This document shows positions 48,201 to 60,624 of a stretch of 64,000 nucleotides of DNA, one piece after another (the first letter of the stretch is position 1; each line of letters starts with the position of its first letter). This stretch comes from Caprimulgus europaeus (taxonomy: Eukaryota; Chordata; Aves; Caprimulgiformes; Caprimulgidae), in contig OU015530.1 of NCBI GenBank assembly GCA_907165065.1, positions 46,316,965 through 46,380,964 of the forward strand, in the 5' to 3' direction. A program made the translations under genes and the position numbers. A model generated the notes under the pieces. That model had not been told where the DNA came from. It saw nothing but the letters and a program-made list of their open reading frames with translations, and searched no databases.

Positions 48201-51200
48201 ATCCCTTATCTTTTAAGGTATGTGAACTGCATTTGACTTTGAATAGCAGTACTCAATCGTTTAAAGTTATGCACCTGTCAAGATGTTCTGCTGAATCAGA
48301 CTAAGTCAGAAGAAACATGTTTAATATATACCTTTCAATTTAACATAAAAAGCACAAAAAAGAACATATGTGCATATAGCAAACAGATTCATGCCATCAT
48401 CTTGATATGATGGATTAATTTTCCATTAAGAGAAGCAGAAGAAAAAAGCTTTTGCAGTCCTACCCAGTGCTGTCCACCAGGATTGGTTGGAAGGTTAAAT
48501 TCTGGAGCTGTTCCTACAATTGCTAAATTAATTGGACATTTTGTCATTCACTTTAATGAAAATAGAAACTACTTATACTTGTAAGTGTGCTCATCGCACT
48601 GAATGCATGGCAAGATGTTAAAAACCTTTGAAATGAATATGAACCAATGAATTATAGCCTGATCTGTTAAAGAATGTTTCTACTTTGCTACCACAAGGCC
48701 CTTCTCAGATGACCTTTTCCAGCTGACTGTTTGCTTCTAACCAATCTTCTGTAAAGCCAGCTGTATTAGGTGACATGAAAGACTAATGAACTGATTGAAA
48801 ATGGCTTTCTCAATCTTAAATTTTCCTAAGTATTTTATACAAATTAGGGCTAGTCTCCTGATTTTTTTCTAAGGATGAGGAGAAATCTCCCTCTGAGGAG
48901 ATGGTGAATATCAGGCAATACAAAACTCCCATTCCAAAAATCAAGAGGCTACAGAAAAATAAATATTTTAATTAATACTGAGAACTGCTTTCACTGGACC
49001 AAGATAATTATAACAGCAGGAGAATTTTCATATTTAGGGAATAAAGGAATGTCAGGAAGTTTTGATTTTACCAAATGATTCTGCTGTTTAATATATGCAT
49101 TCCACCTTTCCCTCAGCAATACACTAGAGGTGGTATAAAAATGTATTGATTTCAGTTTAAGGTTATAGCTGAGCATTGTCAAAGTCTACCAGCTGATAAG
49201 GACAGCAGTCCCTAAATTGTCCAAACCTTTCACATTCCCTAGTCCTCTCACTCACAGTTATCCATTTCACATCATCCATCTTCAATCTCTCATCCTTCAT
49301 GTCTTACATTTCTTAACGTGGTACAGTACATTTCCTTCATTTTCCATTCCCATATGCCTACTATTCTTCTGGGTCCTCACCTAAAAAGTAAAACTGGTTA
49401 ACAAGAAATAAGTTTAATTGAAATGCAAAGTGGTAAAGACAAACAGGCAGATGTAGAAGCTGCTCCATCTTACAGAATCACACTACCAAAGCCACAAAAA
49501 ATACAAAGAACAAACGTATCCATTACACAGGGTAACAGGAATACAAGTAACTCTGTATGGAAAAGAGCAGGCTACTTATTGTGAGGCACATATGGGCAAC
49601 AGTTATATTGCAGTTGGTACACAGTAATTTTAGGAGAGGGAGATTTGGAAATGCCAAGTTTGGAGGTTTAGACCTAGGATCACCCTTCCTCAAGGCAGTT
49701 ATGTTATTTATCAGTTAATGCTGATTGTTTACAAACACAGGTAATAAATACTTTTTCCTGTACCACAATATCGGTGTCCTCTAAAACTTTTTTTCTTTAA
49801 TTAAACTTTTATTTTTAAAAGTTTAAACAAATTATTGTGTTGGAAGTGCTCTCGGGAGATACAGAGGAGTTAGCAGAGCATAGGGGAGATCAAAAAGGCT
49901 GTCTACAAAGATCTGAATGAGATTGAGTGGCATATATTTCACATGGATTCCTGAGTTTGCAATGAAGACAAGTGGGAATGCATGTATATGAAAAACTCCC
50001 TTAAAATGAGAGTCAATATTACATTAACTTCATTAACATTCAGATGATGCATATAGTTTAAGAGCATTTTGAAAACCATATAACACAGTTAACTCTATTA
50101 CTATAATACAATGTTGCCCTTTAACTTTCAAAGACTAATTTAGAAATAAATTGTTATAAGGAATTTAATTATGGGGTTGTTTTTTTTCTTTAATCCTTTT
50201 ATCTTTTTTTTTTTTTTTTCCTTGCAGGAGACATGGGCTCTTCTCTATGGGATGGATTACAGCAGTCCTTAATTTTATATTGTTTCACTCTTATGTCCTA
50301 TCAGCATTTCAAGAATAAAGATATCCATAGAAAATTAAATTTTGCTTAAATATAGTCAACCCTGTGTGACAAATGGCAGAGATTTTTATCATAAGATGAA
50401 AGAATAGCAGCAATAAAAAAAAAATCTTAGAAATTACTAAGAAAAGTCAAATGTTTTAAGGATAATTAGAGCCTAATTAGAAATAGAGATGCTATCAGTA
50501 TGATAATAGTTGCCATTTTATTCATGCCAATGCATAATTTCTCTCAGTGACAAAATGTGGTTCTGTCTTGAAAGCATGTACTCATAAATTGCTCATAGCA
50601 GTTAGCGGTTGAATTAGTAAAATAACTGTGTTTTGTTTTCCATAACTAGTTGTCTTCTAAGTACTGATCTGATCATTTAAATTAATCATGGGGAATATTT
50701 ATGGAAATTAGCATCAGGTGCCAGAGAGTTCATTATAAGAAATAATTTACATTTGAAGTAAAATGTTAACTACATAAAACCACCTTGATATCACAATAAT
50801 GCTGGATGTTATGGAAGAAAATTTTAAAATTCATTACAGGAAAAAATATTTAAAAAGACTTTGGGAAATGAGAAAAGAGTAATATATTCCTTGTTCTTTG
50901 TCTTTGCCTAACACTGACCTACTAGATACCATAGTTGTACTTTTTAAAAATGTATTTGGTTAATAGAAGTTTAACAAAATAATACTTTTGACAAATGAGA
51001 TAATTTAAAAGTGATATCTTGAATGTCATCATACTACTGTTTAATGCTCATAATTATTCATCTATTAACCATAGGATAATTATTATATTTGCTTATAACA
51101 TGAAAGATTATGAATTTTTTATTTTTTTTTTTAATGCTCAAGGATTCAGGAAAAAACAAGAAAGAACAAGGGGAGAAGTCTAATCACATTTTATCTTTCA

Positions 51201-51940
51201 AAGTGCCACTTGCCCACTTGCAAACATGGTAGACATGTTCTTGAATGAAGCCAGAATATATTTATATGTTTTTCTTTATGTTTTCATTTATTTTTTTAAA
51301 AAACCCACAATATAACACTTTTCAGCCAATAAGTTTGGCTTTAAATATAATGAAACAAACATAGGCTTATTTTTATTATTTTTCCTCTTTGATAATGAGC
51401 ACTAGGTAGTCAAATTTGTTCCCTTTTCAGAAAATGTTCAAATATCACCAAGAAAACACTCCTGCAGTGCAATGGATGTTGAAAGGACTAAACTTTTCCT
51501 TATTTTTCTAGCTCTGACGACCCATTTATAGTGTAATGTGCTAGCACAGCTCTTAATTCTCTGAAATTTCAGGATATCAAAGGCAGTCTCCCCCAACAGT
51601 CAGAGTAACTAAAAGAGATAGGAATCATTACTTTCCATAACTTACAACTGAAAATAAAATCTCACACAATATTTTATATTATTTGCATTCAGGAATTTCT
51701 ATCAAGAGATTGCTGTCTTTGATGCCTATCACTCCAGTGACATAAGATCCAGCTAGGCAAAAATTCCCTATTCATGAACCACTAAAAATAACATCTAGTG
51801 ACCACGCTAGAAGTATGCATCATTCTGTGAAAGATATCAACTAGTTAATTCACTCAAAAAAGCCCACTTTATGCCTTGACTAACAGTAAATGAAAAACCA
51901 TCCGTTGTGAATTCTATATTTTAAAGTTGCAGATCCACTT
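45286..51940. other. AT-rich non-coding DNA, no gene seen
   Basis: No recognisable gene or interspersed repeat. The frames 45738-46181 (minus, 147 codons) and 46821-47162 (plus, 113 codons) have no domain, motif or credible context and look like chance. T runs are at 46916-46932 and 50204-50219. A possible regulatory block is at 50455-50770 (see findings). Confidence 0.5.
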
Positions 51941-54900
51941 AACTCATATCAAGTTTTTGGGTTTTGGTGTTTGGGTTTTTTGTTGGGTTTTTTTTTGTGT
52001 GCATTTTTTTTTTTTTCCCCCAGCAGCAGAGAATCCCCAAAAGTCATATTACTTTATTGCTTTCAGACATTATGTGACTTGATAGTCATAACCTGCAGTT
52101 TGGTTAATCTGAAAGTGAGTGTAGTTTCTTTTAAATAAAGATGTTACATTATTGTCCTCATTGCTATTATATAGATCCTAGATCATATGTTTCATACAGG
52201 CTCAGGTTAAAATCCTGTTAAAATTGTAGTTAAGTGAGCTTCCCTGAAGAAGGATCTTTGCTTTACTTGAAACAGATGGTTATTGGTAACTTTATTTATC
52301 TCATGGTTGAGAAATAGGATGGAGGAATTACAGTTTAGGATTTTCTGTGAGAGATTGCACTACTTCAAATTTAACTCTGCCACATTTACAGCTGACTGCT
52401 TCCAATAACACAGTTGACCTTCTAGTCACACTGGTCTGTAGTGCTGGCTAAACCAAAGCACAGACAGTGGTATCATAAACATCTAGAGCTGAGCCAGACT
52501 CCTGAATTCCCATTACAGTCAGCGGAATGAAGTAGGAATTTTTTAGGCCTGATTCATTTCTTTGTAAGAGAAATGTCTACACAGGTCAGGTGTATCTCAG
52601 TCTAAAACAATAGTTTCTTTTCTCTGAAGTCACAGCCCTGAGTTTTCAGAAAATCCACTCTCCCGCCATTTTCCTTCAGTTTCATCACCTTTCCCCTGAC
52701 CACAAGGAACTGAAGAAATGACACGGTTACCCACCAAAACTTTCTACCATTTGGAAGAAAATGTTTTGGGTGCCATTTCTAGTGGTTTCTAAGATATTAA
52801 ACTAACTTGTTCAAGCTCTAACTTTTTTTATTCAAACATCTTACTAAACGTGAGGTGGCAGATTGCATTGGCTGGCTAGCCATGAAGAGCATGATTTCCT
52901 GATCCCAAGTTATAGATCCAAACAGTTGTAATGGGCAGAGTTGTGCTTTGGGGGGAAAAGTATTTTTCAGGAAAAACACGAAGTCTGAATAATTAGCCAT
53001 AGATTAGATTAGTATTTTGACAAATAGACCATAGGTTTCTTCCCACAAAAGTAAGTAGTCAGGTAGCAACACACTGATGACATTTATTATAGCCAGTTAT
53101 ATCTGACCATTATGTCTGTATCTTGAACAAATGTTCCTCAAGCTACCACATAATAATTATACAGATATGTTCTGATATATACACTTAGTCTCTTTTATTT
53201 CTTTAGAAAAGACAGCAGAAACTTTCTGAGCATGAAAGCTTTGTCTCTTAAGTTAGTTTCTTGCAGAGCTCTTGGCTACTGTCCCTCCTGTCCACAAACA
53301 GGTAACAGCAACAAATAGTATGAAGTCTTTCAAAGCTTCAGGCCAGAGCTTTCTACATATCTACATATGTAGCTGGCAAAGATTATCAAATATTCTCCTT
53401 TATTTGCTTATCAGCATTGACCATTTGGTTCTTCAGCTGGAGTTGCATATGCTTTTGTGAGAGTATTTGTCCTAAGTACCACTAACCTATTGGTACAGTA
53501 ATAGGTTATTTGATTTAATTTGAAAATTTACTCTTGGCCTTACAGTTATAACGTTTACGTGAATATTTTAAATGCCTCTAAGTAGCCATGGGAATGTATT
53601 TATGAGTGTTTATGACCCTGACTGATTGAAATATTTCAATCAAAATTTCAGCATAAGCTTGGACAGTCAATTTCCATGGAAAATGAGCTCTTAACAGTGC
53701 TTCACCTTCGTCAACTGTAATTACTCTTCCAAGCATTTTATCAGGTAATATTTCTGTGACCATCTCATACTTTTTTTGTTCTGAATGTGACTTCCTTAAA
53801 AGGATGGTTTGATGACAAATGGACATCAAGAAGATACAGAATTACTCTTCCAACCCACTGCATTCCAGTGTAAAAGAACCAAATGAGATCCTGGAACTAC
53901 TGAGCCTGTAAAGCTTGGCACATTTCCCCAGAATATCTGAATTCAAATCCTCTTGCCTAGCTTTTATGAACACTAGCAATATGAAAGATTAAAAAGGGCA
54001 GCTTACTAAATATTTGCTTTAGATTCAGCACTTAATACTTGCTAAGTTCTTACAATTTTATTGGAAACCATCCAATAGGATGTGGCTATATCTTTTGTCT
54101 AAGTATCAAAGCTGTAGACAGTGAAGAAAGTCTTGCACATAATATTCTTAAGGAGTGACATTGCATACAACAACTTATTATTTAATTAAAGCTGTCAATA
54201 TTGGTGAACTCTATGTATGCACCAACTGTGCATTAATTTGTCAGATGTATTAATTAAGAAAAGAAACAGTAAGGGAAGTCAATGCCATTGAACACATTTT
54301 GTTCCTTAAGTACCAATGAAGTTACATGCAAGAGTTGAAGTTCCTTGCTACCAAGACTGGATAAAATATTATTTTTGTTTTGTTCATCTTCAGAACCAGT
54401 CTTCCTCCATTTTCAGTTTTCTTTGGCATATTGCCACTCTGAATTATTTTATTCCTTCCATAGCTACAGTCTAGGAAACTGTACATGGATCTGTCAGTAA
54501 CTACTTCCTGAGAGACAGAGAGCTATCCAGCTCTACTATCCCTCCTGCTTTCCCCTCCTTTGTTCCCTTTTATTAGCCATTTCAATGTGGAAATCCTCTC
54601 ACTTTTCCCTGTTGAAAGAATTCAGGTTGAATCCTCTTTGTTCTCTGAGTCTTTTTCCTTCTTGTTCTTTCTCTTGTCATAGTGAAATCATGCTTTTTAT
54701 TCACTTATTTTTTTCCACTCTTTCTTAGCAGAAGTGAAACCTGGCTTGGAAATCTTTTAAGAATTTGTATTATTTTTGATCAAATTTTTTTTAATTGCCA
54801 AAAGAGAAACTTTTCACAAGGATATTGTCAACAAGGTTTATCTGGTTCAAGATAAAACTTCTCATTTAACTCAGAGCCAGAATCATGCAGAACAGTCCTA

Positions 54901-57900
54901 GCTGCTTGCTCTGGAAAAAGGGAGCATGAACAAACACAAACACAAGGCTGAAATTTCTGCATCTCATGTGAGTATATATACTTGGGGTTGTGATTTGGAT
55001 TCTTGGATTCTCAGTTCACCCTTATTAATCAAAAAGATAACTACTGAAGTCTTAAAAAGCTTCACAGAATAAGAAAAGTATGTCCTGATCTATTCCAATG
55101 GCAATACATCTCCTTCTTAGATTATTGTACCTCATCTTTCTTCAAATCTTACTCATCCTTCCTATGTTAGCTACATATTACTCAACCTCTTGGGTTATAT
55201 TTATTAGATTATAAAATCTAAAGGATTAAAGCCACTCTAGGAAACAAGGCCAGGAGAGGTAAAGTCTTCTTTACAAGAAAAAAATTATTTAAAACATTCA
55301 GATAAGGCTTTCTGCTCAGATTCTCTTTGTGAACCTGTAAGCCTCAAAGCTTCTTTTCCTGGCTGTATCAGTTGGTGTAATAAAGGATATTATCTCTCCT
55401 CTCAACATCCTGTCTGCTAGTACTATTAGACCAATACAGCAACTTTACTAAAACTAAATTACAGAGTAGCGCTACGAACAGCACTTCAAGGGCAGCACAG
55501 ATAATAAAGTGTGCTTGTATCTCCAACCACCTCCCAAAACGGAATTCCTTCCATAGCATCAAAGTTCAGATAATTCAGACATAAACAGAAATTAGCTGGC
55601 CATGAGAAATTCTACTTAGAACTGCAAAAGCTGATATAGATGCAAAACATTTTTTCCAGTGATAAATACAAGTTATATAATAAATTTAAAAAGAAAGAAT
55701 TCCCATTCTCATTGGACATAGTGGAATTATTCATTTTATATAAATTGAGAAGAGACATTTCTAGGCTGATTCATCTGAGTTCTTTTAAAACTCTCTTCAG
55801 TGAGATAAGAATTGACTATATTGACTAATCTACCATAATAACAGGATGCCTCTACAATTAACTCAAAGCAGATGTCCACAATTTAGTCAGATTAATGCCA
55901 CCCTTAGTGACAAATGCCATCTTAGAAGTGTCTTTAGAATAAAATTTTCTTACTGTTTGTGAATGCTGTATTGAATAACAGTTTAGCACAGTTTTTGGAG
56001 AAGCATTTCAAACAACTGAGCCGTATAGCATAGTACTGTATTAGTATAGAAGAGTTAGGTTTATAAGATTATATTGGTTAGTTATTATAATCTATTTCTT
56101 GAAAATAAGGGATAAGAGATGTGGACTTCATTCACAGGAAGGTTAGTGGTCATTGTCTTCACTTGAATAATTTAAAATATGTAAGAATAAGCTATAGGGA
56201 TGCCTTCAAAGGTAGTCTGAATTTACTTTGGGATGCTTTTCAATATAAGAATATAATAATTATTTTAATATAAGACCAAGAATACCTAGATCTTTCCACA
56301 GTATTTTCCAGGCCTCTCCATGCTCAACAGCATGGTGTTATTATGAACCACTTGGCTTCACTTCCATTGTTTAAATAGGGAAGAGAGAACATTTTTTCAA
56401 TGAGCTACTGCGACTTTAGTCTCAGGAAGACATGTAAGAGCTGGCAGATGTCTCCAGAGAGCTATTCCACCTTCAGCATGTCTGTAGTAGAAGTGTATTG
56501 TTTGCTCTCAGCTAAAAAAATCTGTTTTGAAAAATAATTATAAAATACCTACTTGCCCTAAAATGTATTTTCCTGTTATAAAAACATTTTTTATATAAAG
56601 TCTTAAACTTTTATTCCTACTTGGTTTTTATATAGCACTGCTTTATAGTGACAATGTCAATAACTACTAGGAAGGGTGCTGGGGTACTGTGATGAAAAGC
56701 GTCAAGACAGACTACTAGGGCAGAAATTATAATAACATGGTATAAATTCCCCTTTCTGTCTTTTACAAAAGTGCAGTTTAAATAGCTACAGACATTGCTA
56801 CAGTGAATGCTACGTTTACCTTCCCCTGTCCTCAGAAACCATTTTTAAGCAAGTAAATCTCTGACTCATCCATTTTTTGGTGTTTGGTTTTTGTTTGTTT
56901 GTTTGTTTTTTAATTTAAACTAATATATCATTTATTTGCAACATGCCACAAATATTTTGGAATTTATGTCTGAAACAGATACGGTTTTTCATTTAAAAAA
57001 AAAAAAATTAAAAGAGTGACATTTTGTGCCCAATATTCTTTCTGAAAGTTTCAGAAGGATTTTTATGATATAATCAGAAATTATAATTGTGTCATTATGC
57101 ATAATTACCCTACACCATTACATCACATAATTGGATCAGTTCAAGTTCTAATTGCATGGTTAGAGAGATTTACTCTAAGTATGTTTTGGATATAATTACA
57201 CTAATTTCATAATTCTGGGACCCGCAGAGTCCAAATTTTTTAGGATTAACATTTATTTTTGTGGTTCTGACTCACAGCAAGAAAATCTTAAAATGGTACT
57301 TTGGCTGTATAACAGACCCTATTTGTTTTCACTAGTGCGGTATTAATCTCTATTTGTATTTTCAATGTACTAAATTCTATTTGTATGTGTAAAGATTAGA
57401 GTATTACATGGTCTATAGCAATATTAAACCTGCTTATATGGGCCACCTCAGCCACTAGTCTAGAAATAAAAAATATGTGGTCAGCACATGGCAAAAAGCA
57501 GATGGGCAGAGACTAGTAGGACCAGAGCCAGCTGGTGTGCAAGTGGCAGGGTCTGCTTCACAGTCTTGTGAGGGAGTCAGTTCAGAGAAGCTGATGTGGT
57601 ATTACTGGGACACTATTAATATCCCAGTACTTTAATGAAACATCTGTGGGTGGGCCTGTGGCAGGATGGACATCATCTGGATTATTGCCAGCTTTAGAAG
57701 ACCAAAACTGATCAGTCAGACAGCAAAAAACCCCTGACATTAACCTTATGATATTGGCATTAAAAGTAATCAGATTGTTTTCTATTCTGTCTTTTGACTT
57801 TTAAATGACCACTTGCTCCTCTTCTAACAGTAATCAGGATATGACAGTTCCATGTGGAAAATACAAGAAGTTACAACTTTCCCTATTTCTTCCATTTGTT

Positions 57901-58250
57901 TTTTTAAGACAATAGAACTACAATAATTTTATTTTATTGTCTTGAGTTTTCCAGTGTCTTCCTATATCTAAAGCAGGTGTTAGAAAATGCTTACTATATA
58001 TCCACAACAACGTTAAAGCATTAAAAATTTTTATATTCATTATTTTCACATCTAAAGTATTGAAAATATTGCTAATAATAACTTTGGAAATAGTAATGTC
58101 ATCAGAAATACATAAAATCTCCAACAGAAATAAATTTATGCATTAAAAATCACCACCATCATCTTCTTCAAAGCAAATCCCCAAATGATTAAAAGTCACT
58201 GAGTTGGACATCTGTTGGAGTATACACAAAAGACACAAATTGGTTGCTCA
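51941..58250. other. AT-rich non-coding DNA, no gene seen
   Basis: No gene found. It includes a T/G-rich tract ending in CCCCCAG (about 51955-52023), an inverted repeat TAACCTATT/AATAGGTTA (53483-53491 and 53500-53508), a GTTT microsatellite (about 56888-56911), and a homeodomain/POU-rich block (about 57040-57260). Confidence 0.5.
56888..56911 (+). repeat. (GTTT)n microsatellite
   Basis: Short run of TTTG units ending in T6. Confidence 0.75.
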
Positions 58251-58313
58251 CACAGAATCACAAAAAAATCACAAACTAGTTGGTGTCAGAAAGGACCTCT
58301 GGAGACAGTCCAG
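58251..58313 (-). mobile_element. CR1 3' terminal fragment
   Basis: The plus strand reads CACAGAATCACAAAAAAATC, ACAAACTAGTTGGTGTCAG, then AAAGGACCTCTGGAGACAGT and CCAG. This parallels the reversed CR1 tail CACAGAATCACAGAATC, followed by GGTTGGAAAGGACCTCTGGAGATCATCTAGTCCA. Only the last 60 bp or so remain and the octamers have decayed. Confidence 0.75.
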
Positions 58314-58800
58314 AAGTAGCAATCTGTTGCTTTCTATAAGTGAGAGGGAATAATATACCCAAACTTCGTTCTGTAATCTGAAGCTTTTTTTTTTTTTTCT
58401 TTGTACACAACCTGATATTCTTGTCCTACTTTTATTTCTTTCTTTTTTTTTTTTTTTTGATTGGAGGAAGGCAGGGTCTTGCTTACATATAGCATTTCTA
58501 ATTATATTTTGATATTAGAATAATTAGTTTGAGGTTTGATGACTGTTTCTGTGCAACAGGTGATGTTTTCTATAAGTTACTGTCCAACCATGAAACAATC
58601 ATCATGTAAAAAAAATGTATTTTTAGTCATATCTAGAAAGTCTGTGATCCTCCCAGCTACAGCATTTCTCATGCTCTTTGCACTGACTACTCATTGTTCT
58701 TTGCTTATAAGAATTTCTCTACCTGTCATGTCTCTTTACTTTCTTAGCATCCTTAGTAGCAGTATCAAGTTCCTTCTTTGCTACTACTCTGATGGATCTA
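58314..58800. other. Non-coding DNA, no gene seen
   Basis: T runs at 58385-58398 and 58443-58458. The 90-codon frame at 58536-58808 is hydrophobic but unrecognised. Confidence 0.45.
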
Positions 58801-58809
58801 ATCCATAAC

Positions 58810-59131
58810 CTGAGGCCATGTGGAGGAACAAGAATCCACCTGTGCCTCCAGTTTCCTCCCTCCTCCCCCCCAGCTCTCTGGGGTGGCAATCCACATGAAT
58901 ATCAATGTCTTGCCTTTTCCTGACAGCATGAAGGTCTTTTGGCCAGCTGGTGCAGAAAAGTTGGTTCTAGTGGGTCTGGGATACAGCACCGGTGACTGTG
59001 ATCCTTTACAGCCATCACAGAGAGCAAGGATGGCATATAAAAGTGGCACTGCAGCAGGTTACAGTGTATCTCCAGAGAAAGGAGCTTACCCTGCTTCTGT
59101 ACTACTTGTGCTCTCGTTTGACATCTCAGGT
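58810..59131 (+). other. GC-richer block with TATA-like motif and 146-codon open frame
   Basis: This block is clearly richer in G and C than the AT-rich flanks. It contains GCATATAAAAG (about 59033-59043), a good TATA-box match. It also has a pyrimidine tract ending in GACAG (58926) and a CAG/GTTGGG donor-like site at 59129/59130. An open frame of 146 codons (58820-59260) crosses it, but the product is not recognisable. It could be an old LTR, a promoter of a non-coding RNA, or chance. No TG...CA ends or flanking duplication were found. Confidence 0.3.
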
Positions 59132-59824
59132 TGGGGTTATGCATTAATAACTAAACTAATGAGAGGCAGTATCTTCCTTTTTATTGACAAAAGAATTAAT
59201 CAAGGTAGGCTTGCTGTAGGCAAAGACTATTACAAAAAAATCTTGATACTGGTAGTTTGATGTCTATTAACATGCATCTATTTAACTGCATATAAGCAGA
59301 TAAAGCAGCAAGGATAATAATTCCAGTGTTTCTGCAAGTTGAATGGATAAGATTTTTTTTTTTCCTTCCGAATGGAAAAGAATAAATCTATTCTTTTGAT
59401 TTTTATTTTTCTTATAATAACCATTTCATACAATGGATTACAAATTCTAAATTAAATAAAATTCTGCATCTATGAACCTGTAATGTTTTGTACTATAATT
59501 AAAGGATAATAGGTATAGTGCTGCACTGCCCAAAGTAATAAATAAATTTTTCAGGTGATTAAATGCCAGAGCAAAGTTTAAGTATTTCATGACCTCAAAA
59601 GTCACTCAGTGAGAGTGTATAAGTCAAAGCATTCTTTTTCTGCAACCATAATTTTTAACAGCTAATCACATAAGAAAGATTTGGACACATTTTTGTTTTT
59701 GTTTTTACTGTTCTATCTATAAATTTGTAAGGTAAAAGAGGAATTTTTTAGAGTTTCCTACCATAAACTGTATTAAATGTTTTAGTGAAAAAATATTGTA
59801 ATAATTTATCTCCAGTTCACAGAA

Positions 59825-59868
59825 GATGATGTAAATAGGTAAATAATAGATGATGTAAATTAGGTAAA
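59825..59868. repeat. Imperfect 19-20 bp tandem duplication
   Basis: GATGATGTAAATAGGTAAA (59825-59843) is followed after 5 bp by GATGATGTAAATTAGGTAAA (59849-59868). Confidence 0.8.
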
Positions 59869-59903
59869 CTTTTTCTTGTGTATTTTTATCTGTTATATTT
59901 TAC

Positions 59904-60120
59904 AGGGAGGGAGGGAGGCAGGAAGGAAGGAGGGAAGGCAGGAAGACAGGATGGAAGAAAGGAAAAGGAAAAGGAAAATTAAAAAAGGAAAAGGAAAAGC
60001 AAAAAGAAAAAGGGAAAGGGAAAGGGAAAGGGAAAGGGAAAGGGAAAGGGAAAGGGAAAGGGAAAGGGAAAGGGAAAGGGAAAGGGAAAGGGAAAGGGAA
60101 AGGGAAAGGGAAAAAAGAAA
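59904..60120 (+). repeat. Polypurine array: GGGA/GGAA, GGAAAA and (GGGAAA)17
   Basis: A 217-bp, nearly all-purine plus strand. It begins with GGGAGGGAGG and GGAAGG units, continues with GGAAAA units (about 59961-60000), then 17 perfect GGGAAA units at 60012-60113, ending in A and G. The open frames on both strands (arginine/glutamate plus; serine/leucine or proline/phenylalanine minus) are artefacts of the repeat. Confidence 0.95.
60012..60113 (+). repeat. (GGGAAA)17 hexanucleotide repeat, G-quadruplex motif
   Basis: Seventeen perfect copies. The spacing of G3 runs by three adenines satisfies the classical G3N1-7 quadruplex pattern many times over. Confidence 0.95.
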
Positions 60121-60540
60121 ATACATATCCCAACAAAAAGTGACTACTGGCATCAAAGAGGAAACTGTGAAAGCATCTTAAGGTAAAATGAATATATTTT
60201 TTACTGCTGTGAATTTTGCTGTGTCTGTAATGTATTGTATCAAATCACTTGAATAAGGAAAAAGTTCACTTGCTTCTGGGAATGAAACCATGCACATTGC
60301 AACTGTCTGCAAAGGTATCATTTAAAATAAAATAAGTAAAGAACCAGACAGAAGAAAAATCAAATCTGATAAATATTACATTTCCTGCATCATCCCCTAG
60401 ATTTCATCAGTAGCAGAGGTTAAGAAAGACATTTGACTTTGTATACTGGAGGTCCCATTTAGAATTTCTATTTCTGTTAGAAGCTGGGCGATATTCAAAC
60501 AACATAGGGGATTCTTCAACCTATTAGGTTTATCCAGGTG

Positions 60541-60602
60541 AAAAAAAAAAAAGGCAAAACAACCAAACAACCAACCAAAAAAAAAACCAAAACAAAAAAA
60601 CC
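60541..60602 (+). repeat. A-rich CAA/CCAAA low-complexity tract
   Basis: A12, then AACCAAACAACC-type units and further A runs. It ends about 20 bp before the 5' edge of the CR1 fragment. Confidence 0.8.
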
Positions 60603-60624
60603 CTGGAATTTTTAGATAGAGTAG

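Noticed and set aside
53483-53508. 9-bp inverted repeat TAACCTATT/AATAGGTTA
   Set aside because: Arms of this size with short loops are expected a few times by chance in a window this long.
53930-53962. AATTCAAATCCTCTTGCC resembling a tRNA T-arm/B box
   Set aside because: No matching A box, acceptor stem or cloverleaf around it.
59876-60181. Arginine/glutamate-rich 101-codon frame and serine/leucine minus-strand frames
   Set aside because: Artefacts of the GGGAAA/GGAA polypurine array.
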